Positions 8,666 to 18,728 of a stretch of DNA of 64,000 nucleotides are shown here, piece after piece. The stretch is from an uncultured Clostridia bacterium (GTDB taxonomy: Bacteria; Bacillota; Clostridia; Oscillospirales; Ruminococcaceae): assembly GCA_947510165.1 (NCBI GenBank), contig CANNSB010000003.1, forward strand, positions 89,762 through 153,761, read 5' to 3'. How positions within the stretch are numbered: position 1 is the stretch's first letter; each line of letters begins with the position of its first letter. Both the position numbers and the translations under genes were made by a program. The notes beneath the pieces are model-generated. The model saw nothing but the letters and a program-made list of their open reading frames with translations. It had not been told where the DNA came from and did not search any database.

Positions 8666-9898
8666 TTGGAGGAGATAAGATATTGGATTTGGCTATCCCA
8701 GTGTTTTAGTTATGGAAGTGAAAAACCTAATCAAATATTATCTATATTTGATACGAATCCTAAATTATTTTATGACTCTTTACCGGATAGCCTTTTAAAT
8801 ATAAGTTTTTTATCTGATAATGATTTAAAAAGATTATCTTTAAAATCTTTAAAAAAAGCTGATTATATTATTCAAGAGTGTGAAAAACTAAAAATTCAAA
8901 TAATATGTAAAAATAGCTATTCATTTCCAAATAGGCTAAAGGTTATATATGGATGTCCTTTAGTTTTATATACACAAGGAGATTTATCAGGTTTAGAAAA
9001 TAAAATATCTATTGCAGTAGTTGGAACAAGAAATGCCAGTGAATATGGAGAATATATAACTGGAAATATTTGTTATGAACTTGCGATAAAAGGAATTGGG
9101 ATTATAAGTGGATGTGCAGTTGGTATAGATAGGATATCACATATTGGATGTCTTAAAGCAAATGGATATACTGTTGGGGTTCTGGGTTGTGGAATTGATA
9201 TTAATTATCCTAGTAAAAATAAGATTTTAAAACAAGAAATTTTAAAGAGTGGAGGATGTTTAATAACAGAGCTTCCGCCTGGAACAGCTGTACAAGGTAA
9301 AATATTTCCTATTCGGAACAGAATAATAGCAGGTATATCATCGGGTGTTCTAGTGACAGAAGCCCCTGTAAGAAGCGGGGCATTAATAACTGTAGAACAT
9401 GGAATTGAACAAGGAAAAGACATATTTTGTATACCTCCCCATAATATATATGATAGTAGATTTATAGGTGTTGTACCTTATCTAAATGATGGAGCAACAG
9501 CTGTATATTCTTCTGAGGATATTATAAGGGAGTATATAGGTCTTTTTAAATATAACACTTTAGATATATCTGAAAAAATAATTTATAATGACTATAATGA
9601 GGAAATGATTGCAGACAATAAACCAAATTATAGTACTGTAAATGGTATGAATAAAATTTCTTTTATCAACAAAGAGTCTTATATAAAAAAAGATATAGAA
9701 TGTAAAACAGATATTTGTTTAACGGAAGAACAAAAAAACATTTATGATTATTTAACATTAAATCCAAAACATTTAGAAGAAATATCTTCTTTTTTAAATA
9801 TTGATTATAAAATTGCTGTCAGCATAATTATGGAATTGGAAATAATGGGAGAAGTTGTTTCATATTCTGGTGGTAGGTATGGAATTTTAAAAAAATAG
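8666..9898 (+). CDS. dprA: DNA-processing protein DprA/Smf
   Basis: This encodes 410 residues from a TTG at 8666, chosen because GGAGGT (8653-8658) precedes it; an upstream ATG at 8630 lacks a site. A Rossmann-like DprA fold carries VVGTRNASEYG near residue 120, then ISGCAVGIDRISH and PIRNRIIAGIS. A C-terminal winged helix (about 350-410) follows. DprA binds incoming single-stranded DNA and loads RecA during natural transformation. The order dprA-topA-trmFO is the usual one in Firmicutes. Confidence 0.94.
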   Translation: MEEIRYWIWLSQCFSYGSEKPNQILSIFDTNPKLFYDSLPDSLLNISFLSDNDLKRLSLKSLKKADYIIQECEKLKIQIICKNSYSFPNRLKVIYGCPLVLYTQGDLSGLENKISIAVVGTRNASEYGEYITGNICYELAIKGIGIISGCAVGIDRISHIGCLKANGYTVGVLGCGIDINYPSKNKILKQEILKSGGCLITELPPGTAVQGKIFPIRNRIIAGISSGVLVTEAPVRSGALITVEHGIEQGKDIFCIPPHNIYDSRFIGVVPYLNDGATAVYSSEDIIREYIGLFKYNTLDISEKIIYNDYNEEMIADNKPNYSTVNGMNKISFINKESYIKKDIECKTDICLTEEQKNIYDYLTLNPKHLEEISSFLNIDYKIAVSIIMELEIMGEVVSYSGGRYGILKK

Positions 9899-9914
9899 AA
9901 GGAGTTGATTATAA

Positions 9915-12008
9915 TTGCCTAAACTCGTAATAGTGGAATCACCAGCCAAAGCAAAGACAATAAAAAAATATCTTGGAAGAGGATATCAAGTAGTAGCTTC
10001 TATGGGACATGTTAGAGATTTACCAAAAACAAAACTTGGTGTAGAGATTGAAGATAATTTTGAGCCAAAATATATAAATATAAAAGGTAAAGGAGATCTT
10101 ATAAAATCTCTTAAAAAAAGTGCAAAAGGGATGGATAAAATATACCTAGCAACCGACCCAGATAGAGAGGGAGAGGCCATTTCATGGCATCTTGCGTATA
10201 TATTAAATTTAGATCTAGAAGATTTAAACAGAGTTACATTTAATGAAATAACTAAAACAGGAATAAAGACAGGAATGTCTAACCCGAGAAAATTGGACAT
10301 GGATTTAATTAATGCTCAGCAAGCTAGAAGAATACTAGATCGAATAGTTGGGTATAAGTTAAGCCCATTTCTTTGGAAAAAAATAAGGGGAGGACTATCA
10401 GCAGGACGTGTTCAATCTGTTGCTTTAAAGATGATAGTAGATAGAGAAATAGAGATAAGAGAATTTATTTCTACAGAATATTATACTATTGATGCATTTT
10501 TAAAGTCTAAAAATTCTGAAGATAACGTTGGGTCATTTTTATCTAAATTTCATGGAATAAAAGGAAAAAAAATAACTATAGACAATAGAGAACAAGCTGA
10601 TAAAATTTTGTCTGATATAAAAGGACAGGAGTTTATTATAGATAGTATAAAAAAGGGAGAAAGAAAGAGACAATCTTCACCACCATTTATAACATCTACT
10701 CTCCAACAAGAAGCTTCTAGAAAACTTAATTTTCAATCAAAGAGAACGATGAAAATTGCTCAAGAATTATACGAAGGAATTGATTTAAAAGGTAAGGGCG
10801 GTGCGACAGGACTTATAACATATATGAGAACTGATTCGTTGAGAATCTCTGATGATGCAAGAAAAGAAGCATATGATCATATATTAAAAACATATGATGA
10901 CAGATATATACCAAAAATTCCTAAAATATATAAGAAAAAAGGAAGTTCACAGGATGGACATGAAGCAATTCGTCCTACAGATCCTAGTTTATTGCCATTT
11001 GATGTTAAGGAATTTTTAACTACTGATCAATATAAAATATATAGTTTAATATGGAAAAGATTTATAGCTAGCCAGATGACGGATTGTATATTAAATACGG
11101 TTAAAGTAGTTATAAATGTAGGTGATTATGTTTTTAATTCCTCTGGATATACTGTTAAGTTTGATGGATTTACAGTTTTATACGAAGAAGGAAAAGATGA
11201 AGAGGATGAAAAAAATTCTATTCTACCTGATTTACAAGAAAATGAAAAATTAAATGTTATAAAAATAGAGGATAAACAACATTTTACACAGCCTCCTCCT
11301 AGATATACTGAAGCAACATTGATAAAAAAATTAGAAGAAAAAGGTATAGGAAGACCCAGTACATATTCACCAACTATAAGCACGGTTATTAATAGAACAT
11401 ATGTAGAAAGAGAAGGAAAACAATTAAAGCCAACTTCCTTAGGAGAGATAACAATATCTTTAATAGCAGAGCATTTTGCAGATATTGTAAATTTAGAATT
11501 CACATTCAATATGGAAGAAAATTTAGATTTAGTTGAATATGGTAAAAAAAAGTGGAAAGAAATTTTATCAGATTTTTATATTGGATTTAAAGAATCTTTT
11601 GATAAAGCAGAAAAAGAATTAGAAGGAACCAAGGTTGATATTCCAGATGAAGAAACAGATGAAATTTGTGATCTTTGTCAAAAAAATATGGTTGTGAAAA
11701 TGGGGAGATATGGAAAATTTTTGGCTTGTCCATCTTATCCAGATTGCAAATTCACAAAAAGAATAACTATATTGACAGGTGGACGTTGTATTATTTGTGA
11801 TAAAAATGTTATAGAAAAAAAATCTAAAAATGGAAAAAAATATTATGGATGTGAAGATAATCCAACCTGTTCTTTTATGAGTTGGGATCAAGCATTGAAA
11901 GATAATTGTCCTACATGTGGGAAGAGTTTATTTAAAAAAGCTGGTAAAAAAGGAAAAATATATTGTCAAGTAGAAAATTGTGGATACGTAAAGGAATTGA
12001 ATGAATAA
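9915..12008 (+). CDS. topA: DNA topoisomerase I
   Basis: This 697-residue type IA topoisomerase relaxes negatively supercoiled DNA. The TOPRIM domain begins MPKLVIVESPAKAKTIKKYL and contains ATDPDREGEAISWHL. The active-site Tyr303 is in TYMRTDS. Three C-terminal four-Cys zinc fingers bind DNA, beginning CDLCQKN, CIICDKN and CPTCGKS. The TTG start has AAGGAGTT just upstream. Its stop codon shares one base with the start of trmFO. Confidence 0.97.
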   Translation: MPKLVIVESPAKAKTIKKYLGRGYQVVASMGHVRDLPKTKLGVEIEDNFEPKYINIKGKGDLIKSLKKSAKGMDKIYLATDPDREGEAISWHLAYILNLDLEDLNRVTFNEITKTGIKTGMSNPRKLDMDLINAQQARRILDRIVGYKLSPFLWKKIRGGLSAGRVQSVALKMIVDREIEIREFISTEYYTIDAFLKSKNSEDNVGSFLSKFHGIKGKKITIDNREQADKILSDIKGQEFIIDSIKKGERKRQSSPPFITSTLQQEASRKLNFQSKRTMKIAQELYEGIDLKGKGGATGLITYMRTDSLRISDDARKEAYDHILKTYDDRYIPKIPKIYKKKGSSQDGHEAIRPTDPSLLPFDVKEFLTTDQYKIYSLIWKRFIASQMTDCILNTVKVVINVGDYVFNSSGYTVKFDGFTVLYEEGKDEEDEKNSILPDLQENEKLNVIKIEDKQHFTQPPPRYTEATLIKKLEEKGIGRPSTYSPTISTVINRTYVEREGKQLKPTSLGEITISLIAEHFADIVNLEFTFNMEENLDLVEYGKKKWKEILSDFYIGFKESFDKAEKELEGTKVDIPDEETDEICDLCQKNMVVKMGRYGKFLACPSYPDCKFTKRITILTGGRCIICDKNVIEKKSKNGKKYYGCEDNPTCSFMSWDQALKDNCPTCGKSLFKKAGKKGKIYCQVENCGYVKELNE

Positions 12009-13309
12009 TGAATATAAAAGTTATTGGAGCAGGGCTTGCTGGATGTGAAGTTGCTTGGCAATTATCTAAAAAAGGAATATCAGTGGATTTATATGATATG
12101 AAACCTTTAAAATATTCTCCAGCACATAGCTATACTGGTTTTGCGGAGCTTGTTTGCTCAAATTCTTTGAAAGCAAAGCGGATAGAATCTGCAGGAGGAC
12201 TTTTAAAAGAAGAGATGAGACAATTTGGTTCTATAATTCTAGAGGCGGCAGATAACTCTACAGTTGAAGCTGGTGGATCTTTAGCGGTAGATAGGTATAA
12301 ATTTTCTGATTATATTACAGAGAAGATAAAAATGAGTCAAAATATAAATGTTATATCAGAGGAAATTTTAGATATTCCTAAAGAAGGAATAAGGATTATT
12401 GCAACAGGTCCATTAACTTCGGATAGATTATCTAGTTCTATATCTAATATGATGGGAAGTAATAATCTTTATTTTTTTGACGCTGCATCTCCAATAATAA
12501 AATTTTCTAGCATAGATATGGATAAAGCCTTTTATGCATCGAGATATGATAGAGGTGATGCAGATTATATAAATTGTCCAATGAATAAACAAGAATATGA
12601 GATATTTTATAATGCATTAATAAATGGAGAAATTGTAGAGCTAAAAGAGTTTGAAAAAAAAGATTTTAGAGTATATGAAGGATGCATGCCAGTAGAAGTT
12701 ATGGCTAAAAGAGGACAGGATACAATTAGATATGGACCATTAAAACCAGTTGGTCTTGTGGATCCTAGGACAGATGCTAGACCTTATGCAGTTGTACAAC
12801 TCAGAAAAGAAGACAAAGATGGAACTATGTATAATATAGTTGGATTTCAAACAAACTTAAAATTTGATGAACAAAAGAAGATATTTGCATTGATACCAGG
12901 GTTAGAAAATGTAGAATTTGTACGATATGGTGTTATGCACAGAAATACATTTATTAATAGTCAAAGTGTTTTAAATGATTATTTTGGTTTTAAACAAGAC
13001 AAGAATTTATTTTTTGCAGGACAGATTACGGGAGTTGAAGGTTATACAGAATCTGCATCTAACGGGATATATGTAGGATACAATATAGGTAGAATTTTAT
13101 CAAAAGAATCTCCTTTAATTTTACCTAGAGAGACAATGATGGGAAGTTTATTTAATTATGTGACATCAGGAAATTCTAAAAATTTCCAACCAATGGGAAG
13201 TAATATGGGCATTTTACCGCCTCTTGAAGAAAAAATTAGAGATAAGAAGGTTAAATATCAAAAGCTTGCTGAAAGATCTATGAAAAAGCTTATTTCTATT
13301 TTAAACTAA
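12008..13309 (+). CDS. trmFO: Folate/FAD-dependent tRNA m5U54 methyltransferase
   Basis: This 433-residue GidA-like flavoprotein makes ribothymidine at tRNA position 54, using methylenetetrahydrofolate instead of SAM. The FAD-binding motif GAGLAG is at residues 7-12. Further family stretches include ELVCSNSLKAK near 50 and GQITGVEGYTESASNG near 340. It overlaps topA by one base, so the two are translationally linked. Confidence 0.96.
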   Translation: MNIKVIGAGLAGCEVAWQLSKKGISVDLYDMKPLKYSPAHSYTGFAELVCSNSLKAKRIESAGGLLKEEMRQFGSIILEAADNSTVEAGGSLAVDRYKFSDYITEKIKMSQNINVISEEILDIPKEGIRIIATGPLTSDRLSSSISNMMGSNNLYFFDAASPIIKFSSIDMDKAFYASRYDRGDADYINCPMNKQEYEIFYNALINGEIVELKEFEKKDFRVYEGCMPVEVMAKRGQDTIRYGPLKPVGLVDPRTDARPYAVVQLRKEDKDGTMYNIVGFQTNLKFDEQKKIFALIPGLENVEFVRYGVMHRNTFINSQSVLNDYFGFKQDKNLFFAGQITGVEGYTESASNGIYVGYNIGRILSKESPLILPRETMMGSLFNYVTSGNSKNFQPMGSNMGILPPLEEKIRDKKVKYQKLAERSMKKLISILN

Positions 13310-13331
13310 ATATTAGGGAGATATATATATC

Positions 13332-14312
13332 ATGATAATTATAGTTGATTGTTTTGGAGGAGACCATGCTCCATTAGAAATATTAAAAGGATGTTCTTAT
13401 GCTATTAAAGAATATGACTTAGATGTATTACTTACAGGAGATAAAGATATTATAAATTCTATATGTAAAGAATATAATATTAGTATGAATAGAATGAATA
13501 TCGTCCATACTACTGAGGTTATATCAATAGAAGATGATCCCTTGAATATAATTAAATCTAAATCTAATAGTTCTATGGCCGTTGGTTTAAAACTTTTATC
13601 AGAAGGAAAAGGAGATGCTTTTTTGAGTGCTGGAAGCACCGGAGCTTTGGTTGTAGGTGGAAATTTTATTATAAAACGAATAAAAGGGATAAAAAGAGCA
13701 TCATTAGCGCCAATTATACCAAATGATAATGGATGTTATATATTATTAGATGCAGGGGCCAATATAGAGTGTAGACCAGAAATGATATTTCAGTTTGCTA
13801 TTATGGGTGATATATATATGAAAAAAATATTACATCTATCTGATCCAAAGGTTGGACTTGTAAATATAGGAGAAGAGCCTAGTAAGGGTGGAGATTTACA
13901 GATCCAAAGTTATAGTCTATTAGAAAATGGCAATTTTAATTTTATAGGTAATATAGAACCAAGAGATATTCCTCTTGGTAGGGCAGAGATTATTGTTTGT
14001 GATGGATTTACAGGAAATGTAATACTTAAATTGACAGAGGGTTTGGGAAAATCTATAGCTTATAATTTAAAAAAGATATTTTATAGTAATTGGATAACTA
14101 AAATAGCTGCTATTTTAGTTAAAAACAAATTAGATTATTTTAAAAGTAAGATGGATTATACAGAATATGGTGGAGCTCCTTTATTAGGTTTGAGAAAACC
14201 TGTTATAAAAGCACATGGAAGTTCAAATGCAAAAGCAATAAAAAATGCGATAAAACAAGCAAAAGAGTTTGTTGATAAAAATGTTATAAAAGAAATAGAA
14301 TCTAGCATATAA
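13332..14312 (+). CDS. plsX: Phosphate acyltransferase PlsX
   Basis: This 326-residue protein begins IIVDCFGGDHAPLEIL. PlsX converts acyl-ACP to acyl-phosphate for phospholipid synthesis. Other conserved segments are SAGSTGALVVGG near residue 100 and CDGFTGNVILKLTEG near 220. The residue before the phosphate-binding segment is Cys where many homologues have Met or Ala, which is not alarming. It is followed directly by rnc. The acpP gene often found between them is absent here. Confidence 0.95.
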   Translation: MIIIVDCFGGDHAPLEILKGCSYAIKEYDLDVLLTGDKDIINSICKEYNISMNRMNIVHTTEVISIEDDPLNIIKSKSNSSMAVGLKLLSEGKGDAFLSAGSTGALVVGGNFIIKRIKGIKRASLAPIIPNDNGCYILLDAGANIECRPEMIFQFAIMGDIYMKKILHLSDPKVGLVNIGEEPSKGGDLQIQSYSLLENGNFNFIGNIEPRDIPLGRAEIIVCDGFTGNVILKLTEGLGKSIAYNLKKIFYSNWITKIAAILVKNKLDYFKSKMDYTEYGGAPLLGLRKPVIKAHGSSNAKAIKNAIKQAKEFVDKNVIKEIESSI

Positions 14313-14339
14313 AATAAATATTTATGGAGAATATATATT

Positions 14340-15023
14340 ATGGATAAGTTTGAAAAAAAAATAGGTTATGAATTTAAAAATAAAAAATTATATAGAGAAG
14401 CGTTAAGTCATTCATCTTATACAAACGAGGGGAAAAGAACACAAAATAATGAAAGATTAGAATTTTTGGGCGATTCTGTTTTATCTTTGGTTGTTTCAGA
14501 AAAAATATTTAAAGATTATAAAGATATGCCTGAGGGAGATTTATCTAAGATAAGAGCGGGTTTAGTATGTGAAAAATCATTGTGTGATTTTGCAAGATCG
14601 GTTAATTTAGGAGAATATATGTTTCTTGGAAAAGGAGAAGAAAGAACAGGGGGAAGAGATAGACCATCTATATTAGCGGATGCATTCGAAGCATTGATTG
14701 CGGGAATATATCTTGACGGTGGTCTTGAAAAAGTAAGAACATTTATTTTACAGTTTATTCCAAATGATATAGATATAAATAGTTTTAATTCTTTAGAAGA
14801 TTATAAAACAGCATTGCAGGAAATTATACAACAAAATAAAGAAGAAAAAATTGAATATATACTTATCTGTGAAACAGGGCCAGATCATGATAAAATTTTT
14901 AATGTTGAAGTTTTATTAAATAGTAATGTAATTGGAAACGGAAAAGGAAAGAGTAAAAAACAAGCTGAGCAAGATGCGGCAAAACAGGCATTAAGTTTGA
15001 TGGGATATGATACTATAAATTAG
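14340..15023 (+). CDS. rnc: Ribonuclease III
   Basis: This 227-residue protein has the RNase III signature NERLEFLGDSVL at residues 37-48, the second acidic cluster ADAFEALIAG near 115, and a C-terminal double-stranded RNA binding domain (about 155-225). It processes rRNA precursors and cleaves double-stranded RNA. TGGAGA precedes the ATG. A very long hairpin terminator follows, so it ends the dprA-to-rnc block. Confidence 0.96.
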   Translation: MDKFEKKIGYEFKNKKLYREALSHSSYTNEGKRTQNNERLEFLGDSVLSLVVSEKIFKDYKDMPEGDLSKIRAGLVCEKSLCDFARSVNLGEYMFLGKGEERTGGRDRPSILADAFEALIAGIYLDGGLEKVRTFILQFIPNDIDINSFNSLEDYKTALQEIIQQNKEEKIEYILICETGPDHDKIFNVEVLLNSNVIGNGKGKSKKQAEQDAAKQALSLMGYDTIN

Positions 15024-15084
15024 AAAATAGAAATATACAAAACATACTTTGAAATAATGTTTTGTATATTTCTATTTTCTTTTA
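15022..15084 (+). terminator. Terminator after rnc (24-bp perfect stem)
   Basis: The arms 15022-15045 and 15057-15080 are perfect reverse complements with an 11-base loop, followed by TTTA. The left arm begins inside the rnc stop codon. It separates rnc from smc. Confidence 0.85.
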
Positions 15085-15100
15085 TGGAAAAAAATATTTT

Positions 15101-15128
15101 AAAATAGTATAATATATTATACTATTTT
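15101..15128. promoter_or_regulatory. 28-bp perfect palindrome upstream of smc, overlapping TATAAT
   Basis: Positions 15101-15128 form a loopless perfect palindrome containing TATAAT on both strands. It ends a few bases before the smc ribosome binding site. It could be an operator over the smc -10 box, or a second weak terminator followed by T residues. Confidence 0.45.
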
Positions 15129-15143
15129 TTAGGAGGATTACAA

Positions 15144-18100
15144 TTGTTATTAAAATCATTAGAAGTTTATGGGTTTAAATCTTTTGCAGATAGGACAAAA
15201 CTTAAATTTAATATGGGTTTGACAGCTGTAATTGGTCCTAATGGAAGTGGGAAAAGCAATATAAGTGATTCTATTAGATGGGTTTTAGGAGAACAGTCAA
15301 GTAAGAGTTTACGCGGTGGAAAGATGGAAGATGTAATATTTTCCGGATCTAAAAATAGGAAAGCGATAGGTTATGCAGAAGTTTCTTTAGAATTTGATAA
15401 TAAAGACAGAACTCTTCCTATAGATAGAGATCAAGTTATTATAACAAGAAAGTATTATAGGTCATCTGAAAGTGAATATAAAATAAATGGAAAAAATGTA
15501 CGTTTAAAAGATATCCATGAGCTTTTAATGGACACAGGAATAGGGCGAGAAGGATATTCTATAATAGGACAGGGTAAAATATCTGAAATTGTTTCTGCGA
15601 AGAGTGATGAAAGAAGAGAAATATTTGAAGAAGCCTCTGGAATCACAAAATTTAGATATAAAAAAAATGAAGCAGAAAAAAAATTGTATCAAGCAGAAGA
15701 AAATATGATTAGATTAATGGATATTTTAAATGAGTTAGAATATAGAGTTCATCCTTTAAAAAAACAATCAGATAAAGCAAAAGAATATCTTGCTTTATCT
15801 GAAAAAAAGAAAAAAATCAATATATCTATATGGATGTATCAATTAAATCAAAATAAAAAAAATATTGATATAGAAGATGATAAAATAATAATTGCAAATG
15901 ACAACTATAGAGATATAGTTATAGATTTAGAAGCTATAGAAGATAAAATAGAAGAGAAGCAATTATCTGTACAAAATATATTTTTAGATTCAGAAAACAA
16001 AAGGATTGAAAAATCAAAATTAGAAGAGAAACTTTCATCTAATAAATCAAATTTAGCAGTATTACAAAATGAAGATAAGCATAGTATTGAAATATTAGAT
16101 AAATTGAAAAATAATTTAGATACTACTAGTAATTTAAATAATAAACTAGATAAAACATATCATAATAAAAATATGGAGATTAAAAGATATAAAGATAAGC
16201 TTTTAAAAATTACAGAATTAGTTGAAAAAGAAAAAAAATATAATCAAGAATTATCTATACAATTAAATAAAAACCAAATATTAACGAATAAACACAATGA
16301 TATATTAAATGATATATCTATAAAAAAATCAAAATATGATATATCAATAGAAAATTCTTTATATATTGTAGATGAAATAGAAGATAAAATTAATAACCTT
16401 AAAAATAGTATAAACTTTTTAGAAAAAGAAAATAATGAATTATATAAAGAAAAAGAGAAGATAGATCAAATAATATCTAGATTAGAAAAAAAGATATCTA
16501 TCTTAGTTGAAGAGAAAACTTTAATAGATAATAATCTTAAAAATATGGATAATAATAGGGATAATATAAGGAATAAGTTTCATAGTTATAATATGCTTAT
16601 TGAATCTAAGCGTCAAAAGTTAGAATTGTTAGAGAATTATGAATCTAACTTTGAAGGATATAATTATAGTGTAAAATATGTTATGGGAGAGCTGAAAAAT
16701 AATAAGAATATAAAAATTTATGGGACAGTTTCTCAGATAATAGATGTAAATAATATATATTCTTTAGCAATAGAAACATCATTGGGAGGGTCTTTACAAA
16801 ATATAGTTGTTGAAAATGAATATTCTGCAAAATTAATTATAGAAGAATTGAAATTAAATAAAATGGGTAGAGTTACTATACTGCCTATATCTACTATAAA
16901 AGCCAGAGGGTTTATTCATGAAAACTTAGAGTTGATGGATGGGTATATTGGAGTAGGATCTAATTTGGTGACAAATGAAAAAAGATATGATAATATTATA
17001 AAAAATTTATTGGGAAATGTAACTATAGTAGAAAATTTAGATGCTGGATATAAAATAGCATCTAAATTTGGATATGCATTTAAAATTGTTACATTAGATG
17101 GACAGGTAATAAATTTTGGGGGATCTTTTACAGGAGGATCTTCAAATATAAAAAGAAGTTTTTTAGGCAGAAAAAATGAAATAGATTTATTGAAAAACTT
17201 TTTAAAAAATAGCAAAAAAAAATATGATTCATATATAAATGAAATATCTTTATTAGAGAAAAGTATTTCTATAGATAAAAATAAAAGGTTAGATAGTCAA
17301 AATATTTTAGAAAATTTATTTGAAGAAATTAATATAAAAAAATTAGATGATAATAAAATACAAAATAAGATACATAATAATACTGAAAATATTCAAAATA
17401 GTATATCAAAATTAAAAAATAGCAAAAAAAGATATAGTGATAATGATCTCCAGATAAAAAAAATAAAGAATGATCTGTCTAATTTAGAAGAAACAAAAAA
17501 TAAAAATATTAGTAGTATAAATCTTTTATCAATTGAATTTACAAATAATACAAATATGTATAATATTAGTGTTAAAAAATTAAATAAATATTCATTTCAA
17601 AAGATGAGTTTAGAGAAGGATATATCTATTTTAGAAGAGTCTATAATTGAAATATCTGAAAATATTAAAAATAATAATGATACTAAACTGTCTATATATA
17701 AAGAAAAAGAAGAAATTGAAAATAGATTTATACATATAAAAAAAAGTATAATAGAAAATATAGATAATATTAATAATTTGGATGAGAAAATTTTAAAAAT
17801 AGATGATAATATAAAAATATTATTACATAAAAAAGAAGTTTTAGAAAAAGAATTACTTGAAGATAGGAATGCTCAAAAGAAAATAAATCAGTCGAAAGAG
17901 GATATTTCAAGAGAGATAATAAGATTAGAGGAAGATAGACAAGATATAAAAAAAGAATCTAATTATATAATTAGATTAATGTGGGATGAATATGAAATTA
18001 CACAGTCTGAAGGATTAGATATAGCGTGTAATATAAAGTGTATAAATACTTTTAAAAAAAATCTTTCTGATATAAACATTAGCATAAAAAAATTAGGTCA

Positions 18101-18704
18101 TGTAAATATGTGTTCTATTGAAGAATATAAAGAAGTTTTTGATAGATATAATTTTTTAAAAGGTCAAATAGATGATATAGAAAAATCCAAAAAAGAACTT
18201 TTTATAATAATAAATGAAGTTATTAGTAATATGAAAGAAATTTTTCTGAAAAATTTTGATAAAATAAACAACCATTTTATGGAAATATTTAGGGATTTAT
18301 TTGGCGGTGGAAGTGGGGAACTTAGGTTAATTGATCCTAATAATATTCTTGAATCTGGAATAGAAATATATGTACAGCCACCCGGAAAGATAATAAAAAA
18401 TTTAGTTTCTCTATCAGGAGGAGAGCAGTCTTTAGTTGCCATATGTATATATTTTGCTATATTAAAAGTTAAACCATCACCTTTTTGTGTTTTAGATGAA
18501 ATAGAAGCTGCTTTAGATGATGCAAATGTTTGTAGATATGCAGAATATTTAAAAAATATGAGTAATAGTACACAATTTATAGCTATTACCCATAGAAGAG
18601 GAACAATGGAAGAAGCAGATATTTTATATGGAGTTACTATGCAAAAAGAAGGAATTTCATATTTATTGGAATTAGATATAAAAAAAATAGAATCAATTTT
18701 ATAA
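15144..18704 (+). CDS. smc: Chromosome segregation ATPase SMC
   Basis: This 1186-residue protein is the core of the bacterial condensin complex and organises and separates chromosomes. It has Walker A GPNGSGKS at residues 31-38, a coiled-coil arm, and a hinge near 520-640 (including SLAIETSLGGSLQNIVV). A second coiled coil leads to the ABC signature LSGGEQ near 1090 and Walker B FCVLDEIEAALDDAN. The TTG start has AGGAGG (15131-15136) at good spacing. The coils are extremely Lys/Asn/Ile rich, reflecting base composition. It is followed by ftsY at 24 bases. Confidence 0.97.
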   Translation: MLLKSLEVYGFKSFADRTKLKFNMGLTAVIGPNGSGKSNISDSIRWVLGEQSSKSLRGGKMEDVIFSGSKNRKAIGYAEVSLEFDNKDRTLPIDRDQVIITRKYYRSSESEYKINGKNVRLKDIHELLMDTGIGREGYSIIGQGKISEIVSAKSDERREIFEEASGITKFRYKKNEAEKKLYQAEENMIRLMDILNELEYRVHPLKKQSDKAKEYLALSEKKKKINISIWMYQLNQNKKNIDIEDDKIIIANDNYRDIVIDLEAIEDKIEEKQLSVQNIFLDSENKRIEKSKLEEKLSSNKSNLAVLQNEDKHSIEILDKLKNNLDTTSNLNNKLDKTYHNKNMEIKRYKDKLLKITELVEKEKKYNQELSIQLNKNQILTNKHNDILNDISIKKSKYDISIENSLYIVDEIEDKINNLKNSINFLEKENNELYKEKEKIDQIISRLEKKISILVEEKTLIDNNLKNMDNNRDNIRNKFHSYNMLIESKRQKLELLENYESNFEGYNYSVKYVMGELKNNKNIKIYGTVSQIIDVNNIYSLAIETSLGGSLQNIVVENEYSAKLIIEELKLNKMGRVTILPISTIKARGFIHENLELMDGYIGVGSNLVTNEKRYDNIIKNLLGNVTIVENLDAGYKIASKFGYAFKIVTLDGQVINFGGSFTGGSSNIKRSFLGRKNEIDLLKNFLKNSKKKYDSYINEISLLEKSISIDKNKRLDSQNILENLFEEINIKKLDDNKIQNKIHNNTENIQNSISKLKNSKKRYSDNDLQIKKIKNDLSNLEETKNKNISSINLLSIEFTNNTNMYNISVKKLNKYSFQKMSLEKDISILEESIIEISENIKNNNDTKLSIYKEKEEIENRFIHIKKSIIENIDNINNLDEKILKIDDNIKILLHKKEVLEKELLEDRNAQKKINQSKEDISREIIRLEEDRQDIKKESNYIIRLMWDEYEITQSEGLDIACNIKCINTFKKNLSDINISIKKLGHVNMCSIEEYKEVFDRYNFLKGQIDDIEKSKKELFIIINEVISNMKEIFLKNFDKINNHFMEIFRDLFGGGSGELRLIDPNNILESGIEIYVQPPGKIIKNLVSLSGGEQSLVAICIYFAILKVKPSPFCVLDEIEAALDDANVCRYAEYLKNMSNSTQFIAITHRRGTMEEADILYGVTMQKEGISYLLELDIKKIESIL

Positions 18705-18728
18705 CAAAAAATATTTGGAGGTTTTATT

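Noticed and set aside
9986-11891. Several minus-strand frames inside topA
   Set aside because: Topoisomerase I is intact on the plus strand with all motifs, so these are shadows.
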